From positions 62,001 to 126,000 of the forward strand of contig NZ_JAKVIR010000009.1 of assembly GCF_022601975.1 (NCBI RefSeq): a stretch of DNA of 64,000 bases, read 5' to 3'. Origin of the DNA: Pontibacter sp. E15-1 (GTDB lineage Bacteria > Bacteroidota > Bacteroidia > Cytophagales > Hymenobacteraceae). A program made the translations under genes and the position numbers. Position 1 is the stretch's first letter, and every line of letters begins with the position of its first letter. Under the pieces are notes generated by a model, which worked only from the letters and a program-made list of their open reading frames with translations, had not been told where the DNA came from and ran no database searches. Shown here piece after piece: positions 26,583-34,592 of the stretch.

Positions 26583-26846
26583 TTATGGCGCACCATTCCT
26601 GTAAACGGAGTTTTTAACGCGCCCTACGGCGTCAAACTTGTCGAAGACATGCTCCGTGTGCGGGGCCTCGCGCAACTCCTCCGTCAGGTCCTGGCCAGCC
26701 CAGTGCTCGTAGTGCTGCCCCTTGCGCCAAAGCCGCGATTTGCGCACATCATAGATCACACCTTTATATGCCACCCATATCTCATCTCGGTCCTGCCCGT
26801 TGCGGGAGGCCAGTTGCTGCAGGGTATATTCTGGTAAGTTGCTCAA
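26583..26846 (-). CDS. Cytochrome b5-like haem/steroid-binding domain protein
   Basis: The 87-aa soluble protein starts MSNLPEYTLQQLASRNGQDR and has WVAYKGVIYDVRKSRLWRKG with QHYEHWAGQDLTEELREAPH. This matches the small bacterial cytochrome b5-like domain in which two His would bind haem b. The candidate ligands are the His in GQHYEHW and the His near APHTEH. No signal or membrane anchor is seen. Its redox partner is not in the region. Confidence 0.82.
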   Translation of the reverse strand: MSNLPEYTLQQLASRNGQDRDEIWVAYKGVIYDVRKSRLWRKGQHYEHWAGQDLTEELREAPHTEHVFDKFDAVGRVKNSVYRNGAP

Positions 26847-26970
26847 AAGGTATCGGTTAGCGAGGTGTCGGTTAACGGGCCAAAGAACAGGCGCAGAGAC
26901 GCAAATAAGCTCTTTGCGCGCCTGTGCATACTGCCTGTCCGGAATTCATAAGCCATAAATTTTTCATGCC

Positions 26971-28134
26971 TTACCCGATGCGTGCCTGTGTCAGAATCCA
27001 GCGGTTGGGCACCTCGCCCTCAATGGCCTTCAGGTAATCCTCGTAGCTGCAGGGCACAATGCGGCTGCCTTTTTCGCTGTTGAGCGGCTCCACCTCCAGC
27101 CACCATTTCTCCCCGCCTTTGCTCTTGTAAAAGGTCATGCGGTCCGGGCTGTCGCTGTTAAAGGCCACGGCGTATTTCGTGAACTGCCTGCCGCTGAAGT
27201 CCAGCTCTTTTTTGCGGTGGTAAAAGCCCTCCACAAAATACCAGATCATCGTCGCGATGGTCATGGCGCCGAGCTGGTGCTCGTCCAGCTCGGGGTCATA
27301 CTCATAGATGCCCAGCGACGTCAGGTTGTCGTTGAGGCCGGCGTACCAGCAAAGCTGGCAGGCTTCCTCGCCCGTAAGGCCGAACGGGTTTGCCGGCTGG
27401 TAGCCAGGCGCATCCTGGTGGCGGATCGCCGAGACGTCAAACGTGAGCAGGTCGGCAATGCGCACCACGGGCTCCATCTCCTGCACGTTCTGGTGCACTT
27501 CGCCCACGCGGTATGCCTCGAAGTGCAGTTTTTCCATGGTGGCCATCACCTCGGGCTCCACCAGGTACGACTGGTAGGCAATCTGGCCCAGGCTGAAGAG
27601 GTAGTTGGGCTCGTGCATCAGGATCTGGCGCAGCTGCTTTTTGTTAGGCGTTGCGTCTGTGTCCTCGGTCATGTCTACGCTGCTGTCGATAGTCACCATG
27701 TTCACCACGCGCTCCAGGTGCTCATACCCCAGGTACTGGCCATACTCCAGGTCCTGCGACCCGCCGATGATCACGGGGATGGTGTTGTGCGAGATCAGCA
27801 CCTCCACAATCTCCTTCAGGCGCAGGTACGTGTCGTCGAGCGTGATGCCGGGGCGCAGGTTGCCCAGGTCTACCAGGCGGCAGCGCCCGGCCCCCTTGGT
27901 CAGGCTGTACAGGCGCTGGCGCACAGCACGCGCCGCGGAGTTGGCCGCTGTTTGAGCCGGCGCATCCTCGTTGCGGCCCCTTACCTCGCTCACGCCCAGC
28001 AGGGCGATGTCGGCGCTCCGCCAATCCGGGAACTTGCTCACAAAGCGGCTGATGAAAAAGCCCATCGTGCGCGGCTTGTTCAGCGTGGCGTACACATCCT
28101 CGTTTAGCGGCTCAAAAAAGATTGACAGATTCAT
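26971..28134 (-). CDS. Arginase/formimidoylglutamase-fold protein with missing metal ligands
   Basis: The 387-aa product has the ureohydrolase fold order, but its metal sites are degenerate. The GGDHS motif is replaced by IGGSQDLEYG, the DAHxD motif by TIDSSVDM, and the SxDxDxxDP motif by LTFDVSAIRH. At least two His and one Asp ligand of the Mn pair are absent. Bacteroidota relatives are often labelled formimidoylglutamase. I infer it is catalytically inactive or uses a different chemistry. The gene is alone on its strand, with a -7 box 20 bp upstream. Confidence 0.78.
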   Translation of the reverse strand: MNLSIFFEPLNEDVYATLNKPRTMGFFISRFVSKFPDWRSADIALLGVSEVRGRNEDAPAQTAANSAARAVRQRLYSLTKGAGRCRLVDLGNLRPGITLDDTYLRLKEIVEVLISHNTIPVIIGGSQDLEYGQYLGYEHLERVVNMVTIDSSVDMTEDTDATPNKKQLRQILMHEPNYLFSLGQIAYQSYLVEPEVMATMEKLHFEAYRVGEVHQNVQEMEPVVRIADLLTFDVSAIRHQDAPGYQPANPFGLTGEEACQLCWYAGLNDNLTSLGIYEYDPELDEHQLGAMTIATMIWYFVEGFYHRKKELDFSGRQFTKYAVAFNSDSPDRMTFYKSKGGEKWWLEVEPLNSEKGSRIVPCSYEDYLKAIEGEVPNRWILTQARIG

Positions 28135-28154
28135 ACGGTTTCGTCTGTAAAAAT

Positions 28155-28162
28155 CAAAAATA
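28155..28162 (-). promoter_or_regulatory. -7 box of the arginase-like gene
   Basis: The minus strand reads TATTTTTG, a TAnnTTTG match 20 bp before the start codon. No -33 TTG is seen at 17-23 bp. Confidence 0.5.
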
Positions 28163-28386
28163 CTTAAATTTTAGATTTCTGTAGGGTGGCTGCCTTTCTA
28201 TCCGGAAATTAAATTCAGAACGCCAAGTATAAGTTGGCGCAAATATTTCGGCTTTTGCCGTGCGGGATTTCAAAAAAAGAGTTAAAATGCATGTAGAATG
28301 CGCATAATGCAGGTGTCGGAACACAGTTCTAGGGCTAAACCCGGCATTTTTTCAGATATTCAGGCGGCACGCTAAAAAACCACAGC

Positions 28387-30147
28387 ATGAACATTTCCCG
28401 AATCATAGACCTCTTACCCTATCAGCAGCAGCACTACCCGCAACCAGACTGCCTCGCTGCCAAAGTGAACGGCGTCTGGCAGAAATACAGCACCCAGGAG
28501 GTGCAGGAGTATGCCGACAAGATCAGCCTTGGCCTGCTGCGGCTGGGCATCGGCAAAAATGACAAGGTCGCCATCATATCGTTTAACCGCCCGGAGTGGG
28601 TGCTGGTCGACTTTGGGATTCAGCAGATCGGGGCCATCAGCGTGCCCATGTACCCGACAATCACGGCCGAGGACTACCGCTATATTTTCGCTGACGCGGA
28701 GGTGAAAGCCATCTTTGTGGCCGACAGCAACCTGTATAACAAAGTAAATGCCGCAACCGATGGTATAGAGGGCATTGTGGCCGTGTATACCTTCGACGAG
28801 ATTGCGGGTGCCACGCACTGGAAGGAGGTGCTGGACCTGGGCAAAGGAAGCGATGTGGCGGAGTTGGAGCCCCTGCGTGCCGCCGTTACGCCCGAAGACA
28901 TCCTGACCATTATTTATACCTCCGGCACCACGGGCAACCCAAAGGGCGTGATGCTAACGCACAGCAACCTGGTGAGCAATGTGCAGGGCACGGTGCCCTA
29001 TGTGCCCGTCAACCAGGATCACCGGGCGCTGAGCTTCCTGCCGCTCTGCCATATTTTTGAGCGCATGCTGCTGTATTTATACATGCGGATGGGGGTGTCG
29101 ATTTATTATGCCGAGAGCATTGAGCGCGTGGCCGATAACCTGAAGGAGGTAAAGCCCCACGTGTTCACCACGGTGCCCCGCCTGCTCGAAAAAATTTACG
29201 ACAAGATTGTGGCCAAGGGCCTGGAGCTGACCGGTGTGAAGCGCCAGCTTTTTTTCTGGGCGTTGGAGCTTGGCCTGAAGTACGACACGCAGAAAGACCA
29301 GGGCTGGTGGTATAACCAGCAGCTGGCCCTGGCAAACAAGCTCATCTTCAGTAAGTGGCGCGAAGCGCTGGGCGGAAACGTGATCGCCATCGTGTCGGGT
29401 GGGGCCGCGCTGCAGCCGCGCCTGGCCCGTGTCTTCTGGTCGGCCCACATCCGCGTGATGGAGGGGTATGGCCTGACAGAGACCTCGCCGGTGATATCGG
29501 TGAACCGCGCGGAGCCGGAGAACAACATGATCGGGACGGTGGGTATGGCCGTGGACATGGTGGAGATAAAGATCGCGGAAGACGGCGAGATCCTGACGCG
29601 CGGCCCGCACGTGATGAAGGGCTACTACAAAAAGCCTGAGCTGACGGCGGAGGTCATCGACAAAGACAACTGGTTCCATACCGGCGACATCGGCGAGATG
29701 ATCGAGGGCAAGTACCTCAAGATAACGGACCGAAAAAAGGAGATGTTCAAAACCTCCGGCGGCAAGTACGTGGCACCACAGCCCATCGAGAACAAGCTGA
29801 AAGAATCAGTGGTGATTGAGCAGGTGATGGTGGTGGGCGCAGGCGAGAAATACGCCGCCGCCCTGATCGTGCCCTCTTTTATGGGGCTGCAGGACTGGGC
29901 CCAGCACAAGGGCATCCCATACACCTCCGATGAGGAGATGATCAACAACCCGGACGTGATTGACAAGTTCAAGCGCGAGCTGGAGAAGGCGAACGAGGGT
30001 TTGGCGCAGTACGAGACAATCAAGAAGTTTAAGCTCATCCCGAACATGTGGACCGTGGAGACCGGAGAGCTCACGCCTACCCTGAAAGTGAAGCGCAAAG
30101 CCATCAGCACCAACTACAGGGACATAATCGAGAGCATGTACCGGTAA
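28387..30147 (+). CDS. fadD: Long-chain fatty-acid CoA ligase (AMP-forming)
   Basis: The enzyme activates fatty acids to acyl-CoA through an acyl-AMP intermediate. The AMP-binding signature is TIIYTSGTTGNPKGVMLTHS, followed by VMEGYGLTETSPVISVN (motif A5), WFHTGDIGEMIEG, and KITDRKKEMFKTSGGKYVAP (hinge). The lid has LTPTLKVKRKAI with the catalytic Lys region. The 586-aa length fits the FadD/FACL group. It supplies substrate for the fadN-fadA-fadE genes downstream. The region upstream holds ATGCATG and ATGCGCATA motifs also seen in front of the marR gene. Confidence 0.92.
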   Translation: MNISRIIDLLPYQQQHYPQPDCLAAKVNGVWQKYSTQEVQEYADKISLGLLRLGIGKNDKVAIISFNRPEWVLVDFGIQQIGAISVPMYPTITAEDYRYIFADAEVKAIFVADSNLYNKVNAATDGIEGIVAVYTFDEIAGATHWKEVLDLGKGSDVAELEPLRAAVTPEDILTIIYTSGTTGNPKGVMLTHSNLVSNVQGTVPYVPVNQDHRALSFLPLCHIFERMLLYLYMRMGVSIYYAESIERVADNLKEVKPHVFTTVPRLLEKIYDKIVAKGLELTGVKRQLFFWALELGLKYDTQKDQGWWYNQQLALANKLIFSKWREALGGNVIAIVSGGAALQPRLARVFWSAHIRVMEGYGLTETSPVISVNRAEPENNMIGTVGMAVDMVEIKIAEDGEILTRGPHVMKGYYKKPELTAEVIDKDNWFHTGDIGEMIEGKYLKITDRKKEMFKTSGGKYVAPQPIENKLKESVVIEQVMVVGAGEKYAAALIVPSFMGLQDWAQHKGIPYTSDEEMINNPDVIDKFKRELEKANEGLAQYETIKKFKLIPNMWTVETGELTPTLKVKRKAISTNYRDIIESMYR

Positions 30148-30159
30148 AAGACGACACGG

Positions 30160-30819
30160 ATGCGGACCGCTAAAATCTCTTTGTATATAAAAACTGGCCT
30201 GGCAGCCAGCTGTATGGTCGTTCTTTTCTCTGTTGCGGCTGCCGCACAGGGCTTTGAGGGGAAAATCACCTATAAGGCCTCTTATAAAGGGAAATCAACC
30301 GCTGTGTCCGATAATGAGTTTGCCTTTATGATGGGCACCAGGCAAGTGTGCTTCTATAAGGAAGGGAACTACAAGTCGGTGATGAACGGTGCGCTGTTTC
30401 AATGGCAGCTGTATACAAGCAGCGACAACAGGTTCTACAACAAAATGGCGAACTCTGAGGCCGTGTACTGGACGGACGCCAGCGAGAACAGCGATGAGGT
30501 TTTGGCGGCCGTCGTCAACAAAGGGGTGGCTGAGATCTTGGGCTATCCCTGCGACGAGCTTGTCCTGACATGCAAATCCGGGCTGCAGAAGTATTATTTT
30601 AATGCAGGGTTCCCGTTAAACCCGGCCCTGTTTGAAGGGCATAAGTTAGGAAACTGGTTTGCATACCTCTCCAGGGCCAAGGCCATACCCCTGAAAACTG
30701 TCGTGGAGAGCGAGCAACTGGTCTACGAGATTGTGGCCGTGGACATAAAGCCCCTGCAGCTCGATCAGGAGTTGTTTACGGTTCCTGAAAACACGGACGT
30801 TGTGAAGAGTACTTTCTGA
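30160..30819 (+). CDS. Secreted hypothetical protein after fadD
   Basis: The 219-aa product has a signal peptide (TGLAASCMVVLFSVAAAAQG) followed by FEGKITYKASYKGKSTAVSD, resembling DUF4412/GLPGLI-type secreted proteins of Bacteroidota. The rest is beta-rich with two Cys (YPCDELVLTCKSG). It ends KPLQLDQELFTVPENTDVVK. It starts 12 bp after fadD, so it is likely in one transcript with it. Its function is unknown; binding of hydrophobic ligands in the periplasm would be speculation. Confidence 0.7.
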   Translation: MRTAKISLYIKTGLAASCMVVLFSVAAAAQGFEGKITYKASYKGKSTAVSDNEFAFMMGTRQVCFYKEGNYKSVMNGALFQWQLYTSSDNRFYNKMANSEAVYWTDASENSDEVLAAVVNKGVAEILGYPCDELVLTCKSGLQKYYFNAGFPLNPALFEGHKLGNWFAYLSRAKAIPLKTVVESEQLVYEIVAVDIKPLQLDQELFTVPENTDVVKSTF

Positions 30820-30976
30820 TTTACACAGCACACAGTTGTCGCAGAAAAGCGCAGAAACCCCCGAAGCAGCAACAGCCACCTCTCCTTGCCAAGGTCTGAG
30901 CATCGCGGATATATCAGGCTGCTCACCAAAATTTTCCCAAATCCTATAGCCTACCGGCCAGAATCCCGTACAAAAT

Positions 30977-31022
30977 TATGCATGCAGCTGAATAATTTTA
31001 CGCAAAGTAGTATGCAAGCATA
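30977..31022 (+). promoter_or_regulatory. Candidate MarR operator sites upstream of the marR gene
   Basis: TATGCATGCA (30977-30986) and TATGCAAGCA (31011-31020) occur 34 bp apart (about three helical turns). The second is part of TATGC-AA-GCATA (31011-31022), a perfect inverted repeat. The site sits just upstream of the -7 box TATATTTG (31035-31042), suiting autoregulation. Confidence 0.45.
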
Positions 31023-31034
31023 ACATATTTTTAG

Positions 31035-31042
31035 TATATTTG
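31035..31042 (+). promoter_or_regulatory. -7 box of the marR-fadN promoter
   Basis: TATATTTG lies 20 bp before the marR ATG. No TTG lies at 17-23 bp upstream, where the palindrome TATGCAAGCATA sits instead, so activation or repression there is plausible. Confidence 0.6.
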
Positions 31043-31062
31043 GTAGACATCAATGTAAATGC

Positions 31063-31497
31063 ATGAAGCCCGAAGAAACTGTAGACTATAACTTTAAAGT
31101 ATGTTGGCATGCCATTTCGCGTATGTATAACAACGAGGCGGCCAAGGCAGACATCACCACGTCGGTCGGGTTTGTCCTCCTGAACATCAACCAGGAAACC
31201 GGGACGCCCGCCACCAAGATCGCCCCGTTGCTGGGCCTGGAGGCCCGCAGCCTTACCCGCATCCTGAAGAGCATGGAGGAGCAGGAGCTTATCTACAAAG
31301 AGTCTGACCCGTACGACAAGCGCCTGGTGCGCATCTTCCTGACGGAGAAAGGCCTACAGAAGAAGGAGTTTTCGCGGCAGGTGGTAAAGCAGTTTAACAA
31401 GCGCGTGCGCGAGGAGCTGCCCCAGCACGAACTGGATGTGTTCTTTAAAGTTTGCGTGCGCATACAGGGCATGATCGAGAATAAAGAGGTTTTTTAA
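31063..31497 (+). CDS. MarR-family transcriptional regulator
   Basis: The 144-aa product has the winged helix-turn-helix arrangement: helices from KVCWHAISRMYNNEAAKADI, recognition segment TPATKIAPLLGLEARSLTRI, and wing ESDPYDKRLVRIFLTEKG with the conserved DxR. MarR proteins bind DNA as dimers and often release it on binding small phenolic or acyl-CoA ligands. The gene is 23 bp upstream of fadN, so control of fatty-acid degradation genes is likely. Acyl-CoA as the ligand is an inference. Confidence 0.9.
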   Translation: MKPEETVDYNFKVCWHAISRMYNNEAAKADITTSVGFVLLNINQETGTPATKIAPLLGLEARSLTRILKSMEEQELIYKESDPYDKRLVRIFLTEKGLQKKEFSRQVVKQFNKRVREELPQHELDVFFKVCVRIQGMIENKEVF

Positions 31498-31520
31498 CCA
31501 TAGACAACTAGAGATAATCT

Positions 31521-33923
31521 ATGAAAAGGATAATCAAAAAAGTAGCAGTGCTGGGTTCGGGGGTAATGGGCTCCCGGATTGCCTGCCACTTCGCCAACAT
31601 CGGGGTGCAGGTGCTGCTGCTCGACATCGTACCAAAAGAGCTGTTGCCGGCCGAGGAGAAAAAGGGGCTGACGCTGGAGAGCAAGGCCGTGCGCAACCGC
31701 AACGCCGACAGCCACCTGCAGGCAGCCATCAATGCCAACCCGTCTCCGCTGTACCGCAAGGCAGACGCGCGCCTGATCAAAACGGGCAACTTTGAGGACG
31801 ACATGCCGGGCATTGCCACCGCCGACTGGACCATTGAGGTGGTGGTGGAGAACCTGAAGATAAAGAAACTGGTGTATGACCAGGTGGAGAAGCACCGCAA
31901 GCCGGGCACGCTCATCTCATCCAACACCTCGGGCATCCCGATTCATATGATGCTGGACGGCCGCTCCGAGGATTTCAGAAAGCATTTCTGCGGCACGCAC
32001 TTCTTTAACCCGCCGCGTTACCTCAAACTCCTGGAAATCATCCCGACCCCGGAAACGGACAAAGAGGTGGTAGACTTCCTGATGCACTACGGCGATTTAT
32101 ACCTGGGCAAGACTACCGTGCTCGCCAAAGACACGCCTGCCTTTATCGCGAACCGCGTGGGTATCTACGGCATCATGCAGACGCTGGCCGCCATGGAGAA
32201 AACAGGCCTGACCATAGACGAGGTGGACCGAATCACGGGCCCAATCGTGGGACGTCCGAAGTCGGCCACGTTCCGCACGCTGGATGTTGTGGGCCTGGAC
32301 ACCACCGTGAACGTGGCCAATGGCTTGTACCAGGCAGGAGAGAGCGACGAGTCGCGCGACTTGTTCCAGATACCCGGCTATGTGCAGAAGATGGTGGAAA
32401 ACAAGTGGCTCGGCGACAAGACCGGCCAGGGCTTTTACAAGAAAACCAAAGACGCCAAAGGCAAAACCGAAATCCTGACGCTGGACCTGAACACGATGGA
32501 GTACGGGCCGAAGCAGAAAGTGAAATTCCAGAGTCTGGAAGCCCTGAAGCCCATCGACGACCTGAAGAAGCGCATCAAGGTTTTCTCGCAACAGAAAGAC
32601 AAGGCTGCCCAGTTCTTCAACGAGACCCTGTTTGGCCTGTTCCAGTACGTGTCCAACCGTATTCCGGAGATATCAGACGAGCTGTACCGCATCGACGATG
32701 CCCTTCGTGCCGGCTTTGGCTGGGAACTGGGTCCGTTCGAGTACTGGGATGCCATCGGTGCCCGCGAAGGCGTGCAGCGCATGGTAGAGAATGGGTATAA
32801 ACCGGCCGCCTGGGTAGAGGAAATGCTGGAGAGCGGCAAAGAATCCTTCTATGTGGTAGAGAACGGCCAGCGCCGCTATTACGACATCCAGAGCAAGGAA
32901 TACAAAGCCATACCGGGTGCCGAGAACTTCATTATACTCAATAACCTGCGCGGCGACAAAACAGTGTGGAAGAACACAGGGGCCACGCTGACCGATATCG
33001 GAGACGGTATCCTGAACGTGGAGTTCCATACCAAGATGAACACCATTGGCGGTGATGTGATCGCGGGCTTGAACAAAGGTATCGAGATTGCGGAGAAGGA
33101 GTTCCGGGGTATGGTTGTCGCCAACGACGGCGCCAACTTCTCGGCGGGTGCCAACATCGGCCTGGTATACATGTATGCCCTGGAGCAGGAGTATGATGAG
33201 ATCAACTTCATGATCAAGCAGTTTCAGGACACGATGATGCGCATGCGCTACTCCGCCATACCGGTGGTGGGCGCGCCGCACGGCCTGTCATTGGGCGGTG
33301 GCTGCGAGCTGAACCTGCACTGCGACCACGTGCAGGCGGCAGCCGAGACCTATATGGGCCTGGTGGAGTTTGGCGTTGGCCTGATACCGGGCGGCGGCGG
33401 CACCAAAGAGCTGACCATGCGCGCGGCCGATATGTATGCCGACGGTGACATTGAGTACAACGACCTGAAAAACGTGTTCCTGACCATCGGTATGGCCAAG
33501 GTGTCTACCTCCGCGAAAGAGGCGATTGACCTGGGGTATATGCGCAAGAGCGACGGCATCACGATCAACAGCAACCGCCTGATAGCGGATGCGAAGGCGC
33601 AGGCCATTCTGCTGGCCGATGCCGGGTATACCAGGCCGGTGCAGCGCACCAACATCAAAGTGCAGGGCAAAGGTGCCCTGGGTATGTTCCTGACGGGTGC
33701 GAATGCTATGTATACCGGCCGCTACATCTCGGAGCACGATAAGAAAATCTCGGAAAAGCTGGCCTACGTGATGTGCGGTGGCGACTTGTCGGCCCCAACG
33801 GAGGTAAGCGAGCAGTACCTGCTCGACCTGGAGCGTGAGGCGTTCCTGTCGCTTACCGCAGAGCGCAAGACGCTGGAGCGCATCCAGAGCATCCTGACCA
33901 CAGGCAAGCCACTGCGGAATTAA
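31521..33923 (+). CDS. fadN: 3-hydroxyacyl-CoA dehydrogenase / enoyl-CoA hydratase fusion
   Basis: This bifunctional beta-oxidation enzyme has the dehydrogenase first and the hydratase second, the order of Bacillus FadN rather than E. coli FadB. The NAD Rossmann motif is KVAVLGSGVMGSRIACHFAN, and the dehydrogenase loop GTHFFNPPRYLKLLEIIPTP with the 3HCDH C-terminal half follows to about residue 400. The hydratase part has MVVANDGANFSAGANIG, GLSLGGGCELNLHCDHVQAA and GVGLIPGGGGTKELTMR. The length of 800 aa fits. It precedes fadA and fadE, matching the fadNAE gene order. Confidence 0.94.
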   Translation: MKRIIKKVAVLGSGVMGSRIACHFANIGVQVLLLDIVPKELLPAEEKKGLTLESKAVRNRNADSHLQAAINANPSPLYRKADARLIKTGNFEDDMPGIATADWTIEVVVENLKIKKLVYDQVEKHRKPGTLISSNTSGIPIHMMLDGRSEDFRKHFCGTHFFNPPRYLKLLEIIPTPETDKEVVDFLMHYGDLYLGKTTVLAKDTPAFIANRVGIYGIMQTLAAMEKTGLTIDEVDRITGPIVGRPKSATFRTLDVVGLDTTVNVANGLYQAGESDESRDLFQIPGYVQKMVENKWLGDKTGQGFYKKTKDAKGKTEILTLDLNTMEYGPKQKVKFQSLEALKPIDDLKKRIKVFSQQKDKAAQFFNETLFGLFQYVSNRIPEISDELYRIDDALRAGFGWELGPFEYWDAIGAREGVQRMVENGYKPAAWVEEMLESGKESFYVVENGQRRYYDIQSKEYKAIPGAENFIILNNLRGDKTVWKNTGATLTDIGDGILNVEFHTKMNTIGGDVIAGLNKGIEIAEKEFRGMVVANDGANFSAGANIGLVYMYALEQEYDEINFMIKQFQDTMMRMRYSAIPVVGAPHGLSLGGGCELNLHCDHVQAAAETYMGLVEFGVGLIPGGGGTKELTMRAADMYADGDIEYNDLKNVFLTIGMAKVSTSAKEAIDLGYMRKSDGITINSNRLIADAKAQAILLADAGYTRPVQRTNIKVQGKGALGMFLTGANAMYTGRYISEHDKKISEKLAYVMCGGDLSAPTEVSEQYLLDLEREAFLSLTAERKTLERIQSILTTGKPLRN

Positions 33924-33929
33924 ATATGA

Positions 33930-33972
33930 TGAACATGAAGTAGCGGGCAAAAGGCCTGCTACTTCATGTTCA
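33930..33972 (+). terminator. Strong hairpin after fadN
   Basis: A 19-bp stem (33930-33948 with 33954-33972, one G-T wobble) begins 6 bp after the fadN stop. The following tract is only moderately T-rich (cacttgttctttg). It may attenuate read-through into the cassette and fadA. Confidence 0.75.
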
Positions 33973-33979
33973 CTTGTTC

Positions 33980-34389
33980 TTTGTCATCCAGAAAGGATCT
34001 TGGTGGAAAAAGAGGGCCCCTACCCCCGTGAGGTTAAGCCTTAGCTATGAAGAGCCACAACTACTTTGTTTATATCATTAGTAACCCAGGCAAAACAGTA
34101 CTCTACGTTGGTGTTACAAATGATTTGGCAGTGAGGTCAGAGCAGCATAGAGAAAACCGTGGCAAACCAGAGACATTTGCCGGCCGCTACTATTGTTATA
34201 AACTGTTGTATTCTGAGCGTTATACCTATATACAGCATGCCATAGAGCGGGAGAAGGAGCTGAAGTTACTAAGCCGGGAACAGAAAATGGAGCTCATTAA
34301 AAGTGGAAATCCATACTTGCTCTTCCTGAAGGTTAATGACTAAATTATCCTTTATCTCCCAGCGACCAAGATCTTTACAAGATGACAAA
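33980..34389. repeat. Inverted-repeat-bounded GIY-YIG cassette
   Basis: The 27-bp segments 33980-34006 and the reverse complement of 34363-34389 match at 22 of 27 positions. They share TTTGTCATC at one end and GATCTTGGT near the other. They enclose only the GIY-YIG gene, with 40 bp before the start and 19 bp after the stop. A third, more diverged copy in direct orientation lies at 34450-34476. Confidence 0.75.
34047..34343 (+). CDS. Small GIY-YIG nuclease-family protein
   Basis: The 98-aa product is a single GIY-YIG domain: YFVYIISNPG (GIY-like strand), LYVGVTNDLAVRSEQH (YIG variant with the Arg), and the metal-binding Glu in AIEREKELKLLSREQK. It is like the small UPF0213-type proteins that often occur in several copies in Bacteroidota. 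It is visibly AT-richer than its fadN and fadA neighbours and is bounded by inverted repeats. The role could be nicking or mobilising repeat DNA, an inference. It sits in the fadN-fadA gap of an otherwise conserved operon. Confidence 0.88.
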   Translation: MKSHNYFVYIISNPGKTVLYVGVTNDLAVRSEQHRENRGKPETFAGRYYCYKLLYSERYTYIQHAIEREKELKLLSREQKMELIKSGNPYLLFLKVND

Positions 34390-34449
34390 TAGTGATGGCA
34401 CAAAGTATAAGTTTACTCTTGCCGTCATCTGTAAGTCACAAACTCAACC

Positions 34450-34476
34450 TTGTCATTCTGAAAAAAACATGGTGTG
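34450..34476 (+). repeat. Diverged third copy of the GIY-YIG flanking repeat
   Basis: TTGTCATTCTG followed by an A-run and ACATGGTGTG (34450-34476) aligns in direct orientation with 33981-34006, sharing TTGTCAT and TGGTG. This suggests the flank is a member of a dispersed repeat family. Confidence 0.55.
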
Positions 34477-34592
34477 AGAGGTGTAGCGGGAATAATTGCA
34501 AAGAGCTTCTGCTAACTATAGGGCTTAACAAATGACAAAATTGAGTAGAAAGTATAGCTGATAGTATAAACTACAATTAAGCAATTAAAGAA

